A stretch of DNA of 64,000 nt from Klebsiella sp. BIGb0138 (lineage in GTDB: Bacteria > Pseudomonadota > Gammaproteobacteria > Enterobacterales > Enterobacteriaceae): contig NZ_SMCV01000009.1 in assembly GCF_004342285.1 (NCBI RefSeq), positions 62,001 to 126,000 of the forward strand, written 5' to 3'. Shown here piece by piece: positions 1-7,505 of this stretch. How positions within the stretch are numbered: the stretch's first letter is position 1; every line of letters starts with the position of its first letter. Made by a program: the position numbers and the translations under genes. The notes under the pieces were generated by a model, which ran no database searches, had not been told where the DNA came from, and saw only the letters and a program-made list of their open reading frames with translations.

Positions 1-289
1 CGCCAATGATATGGGGGTCCACCAGCGGGTTCTGGAACACCCCCTGCAGCGTGGCGCCGCACAGACCCAGCGCGCCGCCGGCCAGTAGCGCCATCACCAC
101 GCGCGGCAGGCGCACCGACCAGACGATCTGCCCGGCCACGCCGTCGGTAGGCGCCAGATGGCTTAGCTGGGCGAAAACCTCGCTCAGCGTGAGGTGATAC
201 TGGCCTGCACAGAGCGAGGCGAGGGCAATCAGTAACGTCGCCAGCGCCAGCCCGCCCTGTAACAGCGCCGGATGGCGATTACTGAGCAT
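1..289 (-). CDS. FecCD-family ABC permease, N-terminal part (cut by window edge)
   Basis: Translation from the ATG at 289 runs open to the window edge and gives about 96 residues starting MLSNRHPALLQGG. A first hydrophobic helix is followed by VWSVRLPRVVMALLAGGALG and then GATLQGVFQNPLVDP, the RLPR...G...Q...NPLADP signature of BtuC/FecCD permeases, which form the membrane channel for iron-siderophore, haem or cobalamin import. The start lies 11 nt inside the end of the upstream binding-protein gene (its TAA is at 279-281), so the two are translationally coupled. The rest of the permease and an expected ATPase lie outside the window. The substrate cannot be told. Confidence 0.85.
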   Translation of the reverse strand, partial: MLSNRHPALLQGGLALATLLIALASLCAGQYHLTLSEVFAQLSHLAPTDGVAGQIVWSVRLPRVVMALLAGGALGLCGATLQGVFQNPLVDPHIIG

Positions 290-1340
290 CCGGCGTCCAC
301 TTCACGCGATAAAATCGCTGGTAGTAATCCCGGGCGTGGGCATCGACGTCTACGCCGTTATACCGGGAGGGGTAGAGCTTTTTCGCCATCCACAGCTCGC
401 CGAGCGCCAGCGCTTCCGGCATCGGGTAGCCCCAGGCTTTGGCATATTCCGGCATTAGCCAGACGCGGTGATTTTTTACCGCATCGATCCCTTGCCACTG
501 CGGATCGTTTTCGATCTGTTTGACGACCTGCGGATAGCGGTCCTGGACAAAGATCACCTGCGGGTTCCACTGTAGAACCTGCTCCATTGAGACCTGACGC
601 GCGCCTTTGACCGAGGCGGCCGCCACGTTCAGCGCGCCGGCGTGCTTCATCATCAGGCCGGTGTATTTCCCGGAGCCGTAGGTGTTGAGATCCGGGTTGG
701 CCATATAGACGCGCACGCGCCGATCGTCGGGAATATCCGCGACCGGCGCGTTGGCTTTGCTGCGTGCGTCAAAGGTATAGCGAATCAGCTCTTCTGCCTG
801 GGTCTTGCGCTCGACCACTTCGCCAATCAGGCGAATGCCCTGCTTCAGGCCCTCGTTATAGGCCTGTTCTTCATCGGCCATCGACGGGTTCATTTTGTCT
901 TTCTCGCCGGCGGCGTCCTGACGTAACGAGACGGCGACCACCGGGATGCCGGCATGCTGAATCTGCTCAATCATCGCCTGTGGCGCGTAGTTGGCGACAA
1001 ATACCACCTGTGGATGCAGCGCCAGCAGGCTCTCGATATTGACCTGGGTTAAATCACCGGGCGTCGGCAGCTGCTCAATCCCGGGCATAAAGCGGGCGAA
1101 AGCGGGGCCGAGCTGTTTTTTCCAGCTGCTCATCACGCCGACAATCTCATCGGCGGCGTTAAGCTGCACCAGCAGGTTTAGGGTCTGGTGCTGCAGCACC
1201 ACGGCGCGGGTAATATGGTCCGGGAGGGTCACTTCGCGGCCAAGCTGGTCGGTGACGGTGCGTTCGGCCAGGGCATTGCCGGTGAACAGGCTGGCGCTAA
1301 CCAGGGTCAGTCCCAGCAAAAAACGGGGTAGTTTCGACAT
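279..1340 (-). CDS. Periplasmic substrate-binding protein of a metal/siderophore ABC importer
   Basis: A 353-aa protein with a signal peptide (residues 1-25, ending GNALA before ERTVTDQLG) and the BtuF/FepB-type fold (Peripla_BP_2). The opening TVTDQLGREVTLPDHITRAVV is the typical first strand of this family, where the sequence usually reads D..G..V.LP..P.RIV. It should capture an iron chelate, haem or cobalamin-like ligand in the periplasm and hand it to the FecCD permease that overlaps its 3' end. The C-terminal lobe includes the segment KNHRVWLMPEYAKAWGYPMP, similar to iron-complex binding proteins. No Fur-like box was seen in the 200-bp divergent region with the laccase-domain gene. The start codon is preceded by only a weak ribosome site. 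Confidence 0.8.
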   Translation of the reverse strand: MSKLPRFLLGLTLVSASLFTGNALAERTVTDQLGREVTLPDHITRAVVLQHQTLNLLVQLNAADEIVGVMSSWKKQLGPAFARFMPGIEQLPTPGDLTQVNIESLLALHPQVVFVANYAPQAMIEQIQHAGIPVVAVSLRQDAAGEKDKMNPSMADEEQAYNEGLKQGIRLIGEVVERKTQAEELIRYTFDARSKANAPVADIPDDRRVRVYMANPDLNTYGSGKYTGLMMKHAGALNVAAASVKGARQVSMEQVLQWNPQVIFVQDRYPQVVKQIENDPQWQGIDAVKNHRVWLMPEYAKAWGYPMPEALALGELWMAKKLYPSRYNGVDVDAHARDYYQRFYRVKWTPDAQ

Positions 1341-1542
1341 GAATGGGCTCGGTTGGGTGAGAAGAATCGCTGTGTATTAAAATATATAGCGCAGCCGGAC
1401 GCAATGTTAACCGGCCGGTATACCCCTTCAGGACAGGTTTATATGTAAAATACGCACGGTTGCCGTCACGCGGGTGGGAACCTTGCGCATCTGCCGACTT
1501 TGGCATACGGTAAATTATCCTCCATTGATTGCCTCTGCCGCT

Positions 1543-2277
1543 ATGTCCTTTCAATCCCGCTTACTTTGCGATATTCCCGGCATTCGCTATGCCTTCCTCG
1601 ATGTCCACGAAACGGCCGCCTTTCCCTATGGTGAAATGGCTCCGGTGAAGCTGGTGCACGGCAACGTCGTCCATCATTATCAGGCTCCGCTGGCGGAGCG
1701 GCCCCATGCCGACGCGGTCTTCACCGAAGTTCGCGGGCAGAAGGTTGGGGTGGTGACCGCCGACTGCCTGCCGATGCTGATGGCCTCCCGTGACGGGCGC
1801 TTTGTCTGCAGCGTTCATGCGGGCTGGCGCGGTGCGGCGAGCGGGATTATCGAGAATAGCCTCTCCCTCTTCCGCCAGCACGGCGTGCCGGCGGAAGAGG
1901 TGGTGGTTGTGACCGGGCCGCATATCCATGCCTGCTGCTATGAGGTCTCCGCCGGGTTTTACCGGACGCTGCTGGCGATGCCTGCGGGCGAGCTGGCGGA
2001 ACGGCATCGTGACCAGCTGTTGCGCCATCGTCATCAGCCGCCGTCGGATGCGCAAAAAGCGCGGGCGACGGGGGAAGATAATCTGTGGTTCGATCTGCGG
2101 GCGTTTGCTCAGCTCCTGCTACGCCGGGCGGGCGTCGCGGACAACCATGTCGAATGGCTGGGCGGCTGCACCTACTGTACGCCGCAGTCGCTGGGGTCGT
2201 TCCGACGACGTACCCATTTCCCGGCTGAGAAAACGTTTCAGTACTCGTGGATTATGCGTGAAAACCACCCGGCATAA
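1543..2277 (+). CDS. Laccase-domain (YfiH/PgeF-like, Cu-oxidase_4) protein
   Basis: A 244-aa protein of the DUF152/Cu-oxidase_4 family. Diagnostic motifs are present in order: VKLVHGNVVHHY, VVTADCLPMLM, CSVHAGWRGAASGI and GPHIHACCYEV, which supply the His/Cys/His metal-binding active site. Family members include PgeF/YfiH, which corrects misincorporated serine in peptidoglycan precursors, and purine-nucleoside phosphorylases (FAMIN type); older annotations call them polyphenol oxidases. The start at MSFQSRLL is chosen because upstream in-frame residues are not family-like; no strong ribosome site precedes it. The gene stands alone and is divergent from the binding-protein gene. It may be a paralogue of the housekeeping yfiH, which in enterobacteria normally sits near rluD. 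Confidence 0.8.
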   Translation: MSFQSRLLCDIPGIRYAFLDVHETAAFPYGEMAPVKLVHGNVVHHYQAPLAERPHADAVFTEVRGQKVGVVTADCLPMLMASRDGRFVCSVHAGWRGAASGIIENSLSLFRQHGVPAEEVVVVTGPHIHACCYEVSAGFYRTLLAMPAGELAERHRDQLLRHRHQPPSDAQKARATGEDNLWFDLRAFAQLLLRRAGVADNHVEWLGGCTYCTPQSLGSFRRRTHFPAEKTFQYSWIMRENHPA

Positions 2278-2349
2278 TGGGGGAAGGTTCAATCACGCCA
2301 GGCCTTATCCCGTCGGCGGAAAAGGCGACGGCGGCGGAATGAGGGTCTC

Positions 2350-2772
2350 TTACGGCAGTTTATACGCCTGCCGCGCCAGCAGTTTCCAACCCTCGGTCTG
2401 GCCTTTTTTCCACACCTGCAGCACGCCGATATGAATGTCTCCCTGCTTTGTCTGGGCGTCAAACTGGTGTCGGACTATCGCCACGTCGCCCTCCACGCTG
2501 ACCGTCTGGTCCCTGAGCGTGATGGTCTGGAAACTCGATTTACCGCTGGCGATGGCGGCAACAAACTGCGCATTGTTTTCCAGACGACCGTTGGAGTGGC
2601 CGTAGCTGAGACCGGGGGCGCCGATTTTTTCCAGCCCGGCCTTATCGGCGCTCAGCATTGCCAGGCGCATCTGTTCCACCGCCTGATTAACCGCCGCAAC
2701 CTCCGCGCTGCTGGCTAATGCGCTTCCGCTGAACGCCAGCGCGAACACCACCGTGCTTAGTAACTTTTTCAT
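2350..2772 (-). CDS. Periplasmic NTF2-like/DUF4440 protein
   Basis: A 140-aa secreted protein with a clear signal peptide (MKKLLSTVVFALAFSGSALA, cleavage before SSAEV). The mature part begins with a helix, EVAAVNQAVEQMRLAMLSAD, and continues with ERI-like and VEGDVAIVRHQFD strands ending in WKLLARQAYKLP, the usual order of the SnoaL/NTF2-like DUF4440 fold. Such proteins are small cone-shaped ligand-binding or enzyme scaffolds; no catalytic residues can be assigned here. AGGA lies 9 nt before the ATG on the minus strand. It converges with the laccase-domain gene and has no operon partner. Confidence 0.75.
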   Translation of the reverse strand: MKKLLSTVVFALAFSGSALASSAEVAAVNQAVEQMRLAMLSADKAGLEKIGAPGLSYGHSNGRLENNAQFVAAIASGKSSFQTITLRDQTVSVEGDVAIVRHQFDAQTKQGDIHIGVLQVWKKGQTEGWKLLARQAYKLP

Positions 2773-3066
2773 CTTATTTATCCTGTCCCGTTAAATTAGC
2801 CGTGTCAGTTAGCGCCCGGCTACCGCCTCGTTCATCCGCCGGGCATAAAAAGTATAAAATGCCGACACAGGCCGCTCACCGTGTAACCCCACAGCATTTT
2901 CGCCGGTGGCAACGAGGCTTTGTGGCTTACGCCCAATGTCGTGGGCGATGGCTCACGCAAATGAAAGCGGCCAGCTGCGGCCAGGGGGACCAGGAGAAGG
3001 CGGACGTTGCCGTGTCGACGTGATAACGGCTGGCTGCGGAGTGGCTGGATAAGGGCGGATGCGCAG
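2773..3066. other. Intergenic region without a supported gene
   Basis: Roughly 300 bp between the NTF2-like gene and the rhodanese gene. Open frames here are short, lack ribosome sites and resemble nothing recognised. The left end must hold the promoter of the NTF2-like gene; the right end holds the strong hairpin downstream of the rhodanese gene. Confidence 0.5.
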
Positions 3067-3093
3067 GGCGGCCCGGCGTCACGCCGGGCCGCC
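3067..3093 (-). terminator. Strong hairpin just after the rhodanese gene
   Basis: A perfect 12-bp GC stem (GGCGGCCCGGCG at 3067-3078 against 3082-3093) with a 3-nt loop lies 3 bp beyond the stop codon of the minus-strand rhodanese gene. No U-tract follows on that strand, so it may be a processing or stability hairpin rather than an efficient intrinsic terminator. Confidence 0.5.
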
Positions 3094-3096
3094 ATA

Positions 3097-4677
3097 CTAC
3101 AGTACCGTAAAGCCGTGGGTACCATCGCGCTCCAGCTGAGCGACGAGTCCGAACTCCCAGTCCAGATAGGCCTGCATCGCTTCGCGGGAGTTATCGGTCC
3201 CTTCATACGGCCGGCGATAGCGATCGCTGCGCGCGGTGGCCAGATGGGTCGCGCCATGCTCCAGCGGCAGCCCGGCGGCGATCCATGCCGCGGTCCCGCC
3301 GCGGAGCAACTGTACCGGTTTACCGGTCAGCGCCGCCACTTCGGTGACAGCGTAACGCGCCAGCAGGCTGCTGCCACAGGTCAGGACGTAACGGCTGGCG
3401 GGAGGAATGACCTCCAGCGCCTGTTTTAATCGCGAACGCACCAGCCACCAGGCGCCGGGAATATGTCGGGCGACGTAGTTGGCGCTGGTGGTGAAATCGA
3501 GCACCACCGTACCCGGTTCGCGCAGCCGTTCGGCCAGCTGCTGGGGCGCGATCTCTTCGACCTCGGGGGCGGCGGGGACGCTGGCGGCGGGGTGCCCGCG
3601 CTCGCTAAAGTGCGCCGCCGTCAAACCCTGGAGAACCGCCGTCTCCCAGCCCATCTGCGCCAGCCAGGAGGCGGCGATCGCCGCGCGTACGCCGTCGTCG
3701 TCAATCAGCACAATCCGCGCGCCGCGCACGCTGGCGTGGTGATCGGTCTCCTGCACCAGCTGGCCGCCCGGTGTGCTGAGGCTGCCGGGCAGATGGCCCG
3801 CAGCATACTCTTCCGGGCTACGGACATCGAAAAGATAGCTGGTGCGATCGTCCTGCTGTTGCCAGCGGCTGAGCGTGGCGAGATCGATAAAGTCTACGCC
3901 GGCGCGCCCGGCCAGCTGCCTGACCTGCTGGCGCCGCGCCGTTGAGGCCAGGGATTCGTTCGCATAGCGCCGCTGTTGCCCATGTTCCAGCGTCAGACCC
4001 GCCAGCGTCCAGCCGATGGTACCATTACGCAGGGCGTAGACCGGGTTGCCGATCCCGGCGTTAATTAATGACTGGGCGCCGATAATACTGCGGGTGCGGC
4101 CTGCGCAGTTGACCACGATCGGCGTCTGCGGCGAGGCGGCCAGGCTTTCGATGCGCAACGCCAGCTCGCCACCGGGCACGCTGATGCTGCCGGGAATATT
4201 CATGGTCTGATACTCATCGAAACGCCGGGCATCAACGATGAGCACCGGCTGCGGACCGTCGATCAGCGCCTGTACCTCCTCTGGGCTGAGCGAGGGCGTA
4301 TGACGCACGCTCTCAACCAGCTCGCCAAAGGCTTTGCTTGGGGAGTTTACATCCTGGAACAGTTCGCCGCCGCTGCGCAGCCAGCCTTTCAGCCCGCCCT
4401 CCAGCAAGGCGACATCCTGATAGCCCCAGTCGCGCAGTCGGTCAACGGCCAGTGCCGCCAGCCCTTCGCCATCATCATACACCGTCACCGGTGTGGTCAG
4501 CCCTGGCACCCGGCGGGCGATTTCCAGCTCAAGCTTGCTCAGCGGCAGGTTCACTGCGAACAGCGGGTGCGCGGTGGCAAACTCCGCTTCTTCGCGGACA
4601 TCAATCAACGCCAGCTCAGCGTGGTCAAGCAGCGCCTGGCGCAGCTGTGCGGCCTGGCGATAGCGGTGGAGAGGCAT
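3097..4677 (-). CDS. Four-domain rhodanese sulfurtransferase
   Basis: A 526-aa protein built of four rhodanese-homology domains (about 1-105, 125-230, 265-355 and 375-475). Domains 2 and 4 carry the loop cysteine (C191 in VVNCAGRTRS, C434 in VLTCGSSLLA). Domains 1 and 3 have lost it (VYDDGEGLA and LIDDDGVRA). Rhodaneses carry a persulfide on this cysteine and pass sulfur from thiosulfate or organic donors to acceptors such as cyanide, thiols or sulfite. No signal peptide, so cytosolic. The start at 4677 follows AGGAAC and lies 1 bp after the thiol dioxygenase stop, so both are one operon; this suggests handling of sulfur released by thiol oxidation. An in-frame upstream extension through the dioxygenase gene is a shadow. 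Confidence 0.88.
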   Translation of the reverse strand: MPLHRYRQAAQLRQALLDHAELALIDVREEAEFATAHPLFAVNLPLSKLELEIARRVPGLTTPVTVYDDGEGLAALAVDRLRDWGYQDVALLEGGLKGWLRSGGELFQDVNSPSKAFGELVESVRHTPSLSPEEVQALIDGPQPVLIVDARRFDEYQTMNIPGSISVPGGELALRIESLAASPQTPIVVNCAGRTRSIIGAQSLINAGIGNPVYALRNGTIGWTLAGLTLEHGQQRRYANESLASTARRQQVRQLAGRAGVDFIDLATLSRWQQQDDRTSYLFDVRSPEEYAAGHLPGSLSTPGGQLVQETDHHASVRGARIVLIDDDGVRAAIAASWLAQMGWETAVLQGLTAAHFSERGHPAASVPAAPEVEEIAPQQLAERLREPGTVVLDFTTSANYVARHIPGAWWLVRSRLKQALEVIPPASRYVLTCGSSLLARYAVTEVAALTGKPVQLLRGGTAAWIAAGLPLEHGATHLATARSDRYRRPYEGTDNSREAMQAYLDWEFGLVAQLERDGTHGFTVL

Positions 4678-4678
4678 A

Positions 4679-5275
4679 TTAATGTTCCTTAGATAAATCC
4701 CAGATATTGGGTAAATGGCGGTTGGAGTAGCCGGAGATAAACGGTTTGCTAAGCCCTTCCGGGGTATAAACGGCTCGCTTGACGGCGCCGATATTGCCGC
4801 CGTAGACGTGGATACTGATCGAAACCTTATCCGGCAACGCGTTGCTGACCCGATGGATATCCCCGTCGCGGGAGGAGACTTTTTCCACCTCGCCGGGAGA
4901 GAGCCGTTCGGCGATGCCATCGGCCACCGGGATCCCCGAAGCATCCAGGCGGTAGCGTTGGTTCTCTTCCGCGCCGCGCAACATACCGATGGCGCCCCAG
5001 ACCCGGTGATCGTGAATCGGCGTCGCTTGTCCCGGTCCCCAGACAAAGCTGACGATGGAAAAGCGTTGCCCGGAGTCGGCGTGCAGCAGGTATTGCTGGT
5101 AATGATGGGGATGCGGCAAGGTGTACTCTTCCGGCAGCCAGTCATCCTGTTTCACCAGCTGCGCCAGCCGTTGTGCCACCGCATCCAGCAGCGTTGATGG
5201 ATGGCTGAACTGACGGTGCAGGGCATCAACCTCTTGAATAAAATCACGTAATTTTTCCAGTCGTGGTGCGGTCAT
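4679..5275 (-). CDS. Thiol dioxygenase (cysteine / 3-mercaptopropionate dioxygenase family)
   Basis: A 198-aa cupin-fold non-haem iron enzyme that adds O2 to a thiol to give a sulfinate. The iron ligands are visible as H88 and H90 (TPIHDHRVWG) and H141 (GDIHRVSN). S154, H156 and Y158 (VSISIHVYGG) form the Ser-His-Tyr relay of bacterial enzymes. The segment YQQYLLH places glutamine rather than arginine near the substrate carboxylate, as in Gln-type enzymes that prefer 3-mercaptopropionate; this preference is an inference. The gene is the first of a two-gene operon with the tetra-rhodanese and is divergent from a LysR regulator, the usual arrangement for an inducible system. Cysteine remains a possible substrate. 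Confidence 0.9.
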   Translation of the reverse strand: MTAPRLEKLRDFIQEVDALHRQFSHPSTLLDAVAQRLAQLVKQDDWLPEEYTLPHPHHYQQYLLHADSGQRFSIVSFVWGPGQATPIHDHRVWGAIGMLRGAEENQRYRLDASGIPVADGIAERLSPGEVEKVSSRDGDIHRVSNALPDKVSISIHVYGGNIGAVKRAVYTPEGLSKPFISGYSNRHLPNIWDLSKEH

Positions 5276-5345
5276 GAGCGGTTCCTGTCAGAGGGACTGG
5301 TCATTACGCTAACAAAGGCGTTAATATTATTTAAATGCAATTTAC

Positions 5346-5361
5346 GCATATATTAATATGC
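5346..5361. promoter_or_regulatory. Inverted repeat in the lysR/thiol-dioxygenase divergent promoter
   Basis: GCATAT-ATTA-ATATGC forms a 6+4+6 inverted repeat in a very AT-rich 107-bp spacer between the divergent dioxygenase and LysR genes. The preceding ATGCAATTT recurs in the spacer before the LLM monooxygenase gene (6284-6292), so both may be LysR-type binding regions. Confidence 0.4.
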
Positions 5362-5382
5362 AAAAATCACATTAAGGATTGT

Positions 5383-6276
5383 ATGCGCATCGACGACATT
5401 GACGCCCTGCTGGCGACGGTACAGTTTTCATCCCTCAATCAGGCGGCGGAATATCTGGGGATCACCCAGTCGGCCATCACCCGGCGTTTACAGCGTCTGG
5501 AACAAACGCTCAACGTGACCTTGCTGGAACGTCAGACCCGGCCTCTCACCCTCACCGCCGCGGGGCACCGGGTGTATGAGCAGTGCCTGAGCATCAAGCG
5601 GGAAACCAAAAAACTGTATGGGTTGCTGGATCCGCAGGCGGAGCCGCAGGGCGTTTTGCGCCTGGGCGTCCCGCAGAGCGTGGCGGAAATCGCGCTCCCG
5701 CCGGCGCTATCGGCCTTACGTCAGCAGTTCCCGCAGCTGCAACCGCAGGTGACCTGCGGCTGGAGCGGGCTGCTGCAAAAACGGCTGGAAAACGTTGAAC
5801 TGGATGGCATGCTGGCGATGGGCCCGGCGCAGCAGACCTTTGCCGATGGCTACAGCGGGCGGCTGCTGTGCCCGCTGGATATCGTGGTCATTGCCGCTAA
5901 AAGCTTGCGGTTGCCCGCCGCGGCGCTGCGGGATTGTGCCGCGCAGGGGTGGGTTCTGAACCCTGACGGCTGCGGGCTCCGCGCGGGGCTCATCCGCGAG
6001 CTGCAGGCGCAGGGGCTACGCTTACAGCTGAATGTCGAGACCGCGGGCGCCCGTCTGCAAATTGCCCTCGTTGCGCAGGGTCAGGGGCTGGGTCTGGTGC
6101 CGCGCGCGGCGCTGGCGGCCAGCCCGTGGCGCGATGAGGTGGCCGTCCTGGGATTAGCGGACTTCCAGCCGGCGGTCTCTCTGTGGCAGGTCAACGCGCA
6201 GAATCTGGCTAACCTGGAGCTGCCATTAACTTTTTTCGCCAGCAAAGTGGTACAGCAGCTAACGTTATCTGACTGA
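5383..6276 (+). CDS. LysR-family regulator of the organosulfur genes
   Basis: A 297-aa LysR-type regulator. The N-terminal winged helix-turn-helix reads LLATVQFSSLNQAAEYLGIT followed by QSAITRRLQRLEQTL; the effector-binding domain covers about 90-290. The start MRIDDID is chosen over the upstream in-frame ATG because AAGGA lies 5 nt before it. It sits between, and is divergent from, the thiol dioxygenase-rhodanese operon on one side and precedes the monooxygenase-transporter operon on the other. Regulation of both is the natural inference, with a sulfur compound as co-inducer. It differs from CysB/Cbl in its N-terminus. Confidence 0.85.
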   Translation: MRIDDIDALLATVQFSSLNQAAEYLGITQSAITRRLQRLEQTLNVTLLERQTRPLTLTAAGHRVYEQCLSIKRETKKLYGLLDPQAEPQGVLRLGVPQSVAEIALPPALSALRQQFPQLQPQVTCGWSGLLQKRLENVELDGMLAMGPAQQTFADGYSGRLLCPLDIVVIAAKSLRLPAAALRDCAAQGWVLNPDGCGLRAGLIRELQAQGLRLQLNVETAGARLQIALVAQGQGLGLVPRAALAASPWRDEVAVLGLADFQPAVSLWQVNAQNLANLELPLTFFASKVVQQLTLSD

Positions 6277-6419
6277 AAGATATATGCAATTTTATTAAAT
6301 GCTTATTTGGCATATTAAGATATGATAAAAATGCATTTTGCTCATTAACTCCGCGTGTATAGGGTTACGACAGGCGCCGCCGCTGCGGCCAACCGTTCCC
6401 CTGACGCAAGGAGTTGTTT
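6277..6419 (+). promoter_or_regulatory. Probable promoter/operator region of the monooxygenase-transporter operon
   Basis: An AT-rich 143-bp spacer containing TATATGCAATTTTATTAAAT (a gapped GCA..TTT/AAA..TGC repeat), GGCATATTAAGATATGATAA and AAATGCATTTT. The ATGCAATTT motif is shared with the divergent lysR promoter. AAGGAG at 6408-6413 is the ribosome site for the next gene. Confidence 0.4.
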
Positions 6420-7505
6420 ATGAGCATTCAGTTTCTCGGCATGATTGGCCACCGCCTCTCATCCGAAACGATCGCCCCGGCAGGGCCGATTTTTGACCGC
6501 GATTATATCGTGCGCTTTGCGCAAGCTCATGAGGCCGCCGGCTTCGATCGCCTGCTGGTCGGCCATTGGTCCGATCAACCGGATGGTTTCCTGGTCACCG
6601 CGCTGGCGGGACTTTCGACGCAGAAAATCAACTTCCTGTTGGCCCACCGCCCGGGTTTTGTCTCCCCGACGCTCGCCGCGCGTAAATTCGCCACGCTTGA
6701 ACATCTGCTCGGCGGTCGCCTGGCGGTACACATCATCAGCGGCGGCAACGACGCCGAACAGCGCCGGGACGGCGACTTTCTTAATCACGATCAGCGCTAT
6801 GTGCGCACGGACGCGTTCCTCGACACGGTACGAAAAATCTGGACTGCGGAGCAGCCGGTTGATATCGCCAACGATTATTACCAGGCCGAGCAGGCGTGGT
6901 CGGCGATTCGTCCGCTGCAAAAACCGCATATTCCGATCTATTTCGGCGGCTCATCCGAGGCCGCCATTGCGGTGGCCGGCAAACATGCCAACGTATTCGC
7001 GCTATGGGGCGAATCCCTCGCGCAAACGGCAGAGACCATCGGCCGGGTGCGTGCCGAAGCGGCCAGACATCAGCGCGAGATTGATTTCAGCGTCTCATTC
7101 CGGCCGATTATCGCCGACAGCGAAGCGCAAGCCTGGGAGAAGGCCGAGCATATTCTGCACGTCGCCTCGCAGCGCGCGGCCCAGGACGGCGGCGGTTTTA
7201 AAGCCAAACCCGAAAGCGTCGGGGCCCAGCGCTTACGCGCGACGGCGGAGCAGGGCAATGTGGTGGATAAACGTCTGTGGACCGGCATTGCGAAGCTGGT
7301 CGGCGGCGGTCACAACTCTACCGCGCTGGTCGGAACCGCGGAACAGGTGGCCGATGCGCTGCTGGATTACTATGACCTCGGGGTACGTAATTTCCTGATT
7401 CGCGGTTTCGACCCGTTAAATGATGCCCAGGAGTATGGCAAAGCGCTGCTGCCGATCGCCCGTGACAAGGCCGCGCAACGGGCGCTTCAGGAGCGCGCAT
7501 CGTGA
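6420..7505 (+). CDS. LLM-class flavin-dependent monooxygenase (SsuD/MsuD-like)
   Basis: A 361-aa TIM-barrel enzyme of the luciferase-like family. The sulfonate-monooxygenase block is clear: LLAHRPGFVSPTLAARKFAT, then HIISGGNDAEQRRDGDFLN and QRYVRTDAFLDTVRKIW. SsuD-type enzymes use FMNH2 and O2 to cleave the C-S bond of alkanesulfonates or sulfones, releasing sulfite in the cytosol. ATG at 6420 follows AAGGAG; a TTG 6 nt upstream is less likely. It overlaps the next gene by 4 nt and heads the operon with the SfnB-like protein and the transporter. No flavin reductase (SsuE) is present here, so FMNH2 must come from elsewhere. Confidence 0.88.
   Translation: MSIQFLGMIGHRLSSETIAPAGPIFDRDYIVRFAQAHEAAGFDRLLVGHWSDQPDGFLVTALAGLSTQKINFLLAHRPGFVSPTLAARKFATLEHLLGGRLAVHIISGGNDAEQRRDGDFLNHDQRYVRTDAFLDTVRKIWTAEQPVDIANDYYQAEQAWSAIRPLQKPHIPIYFGGSSEAAIAVAGKHANVFALWGESLAQTAETIGRVRAEAARHQREIDFSVSFRPIIADSEAQAWEKAEHILHVASQRAAQDGGGFKAKPESVGAQRLRATAEQGNVVDKRLWTGIAKLVGGGHNSTALVGTAEQVADALLDYYDLGVRNFLIRGFDPLNDAQEYGKALLPIARDKAAQRALQERAS

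Noticed and set aside
4678-5145. In-frame N-terminal extension of the rhodanese gene through the thiol dioxygenase
   Set aside because: The extra residues are a frame shadow of the dioxygenase; a ribosome site and family-like N-terminus place the start at 4677.
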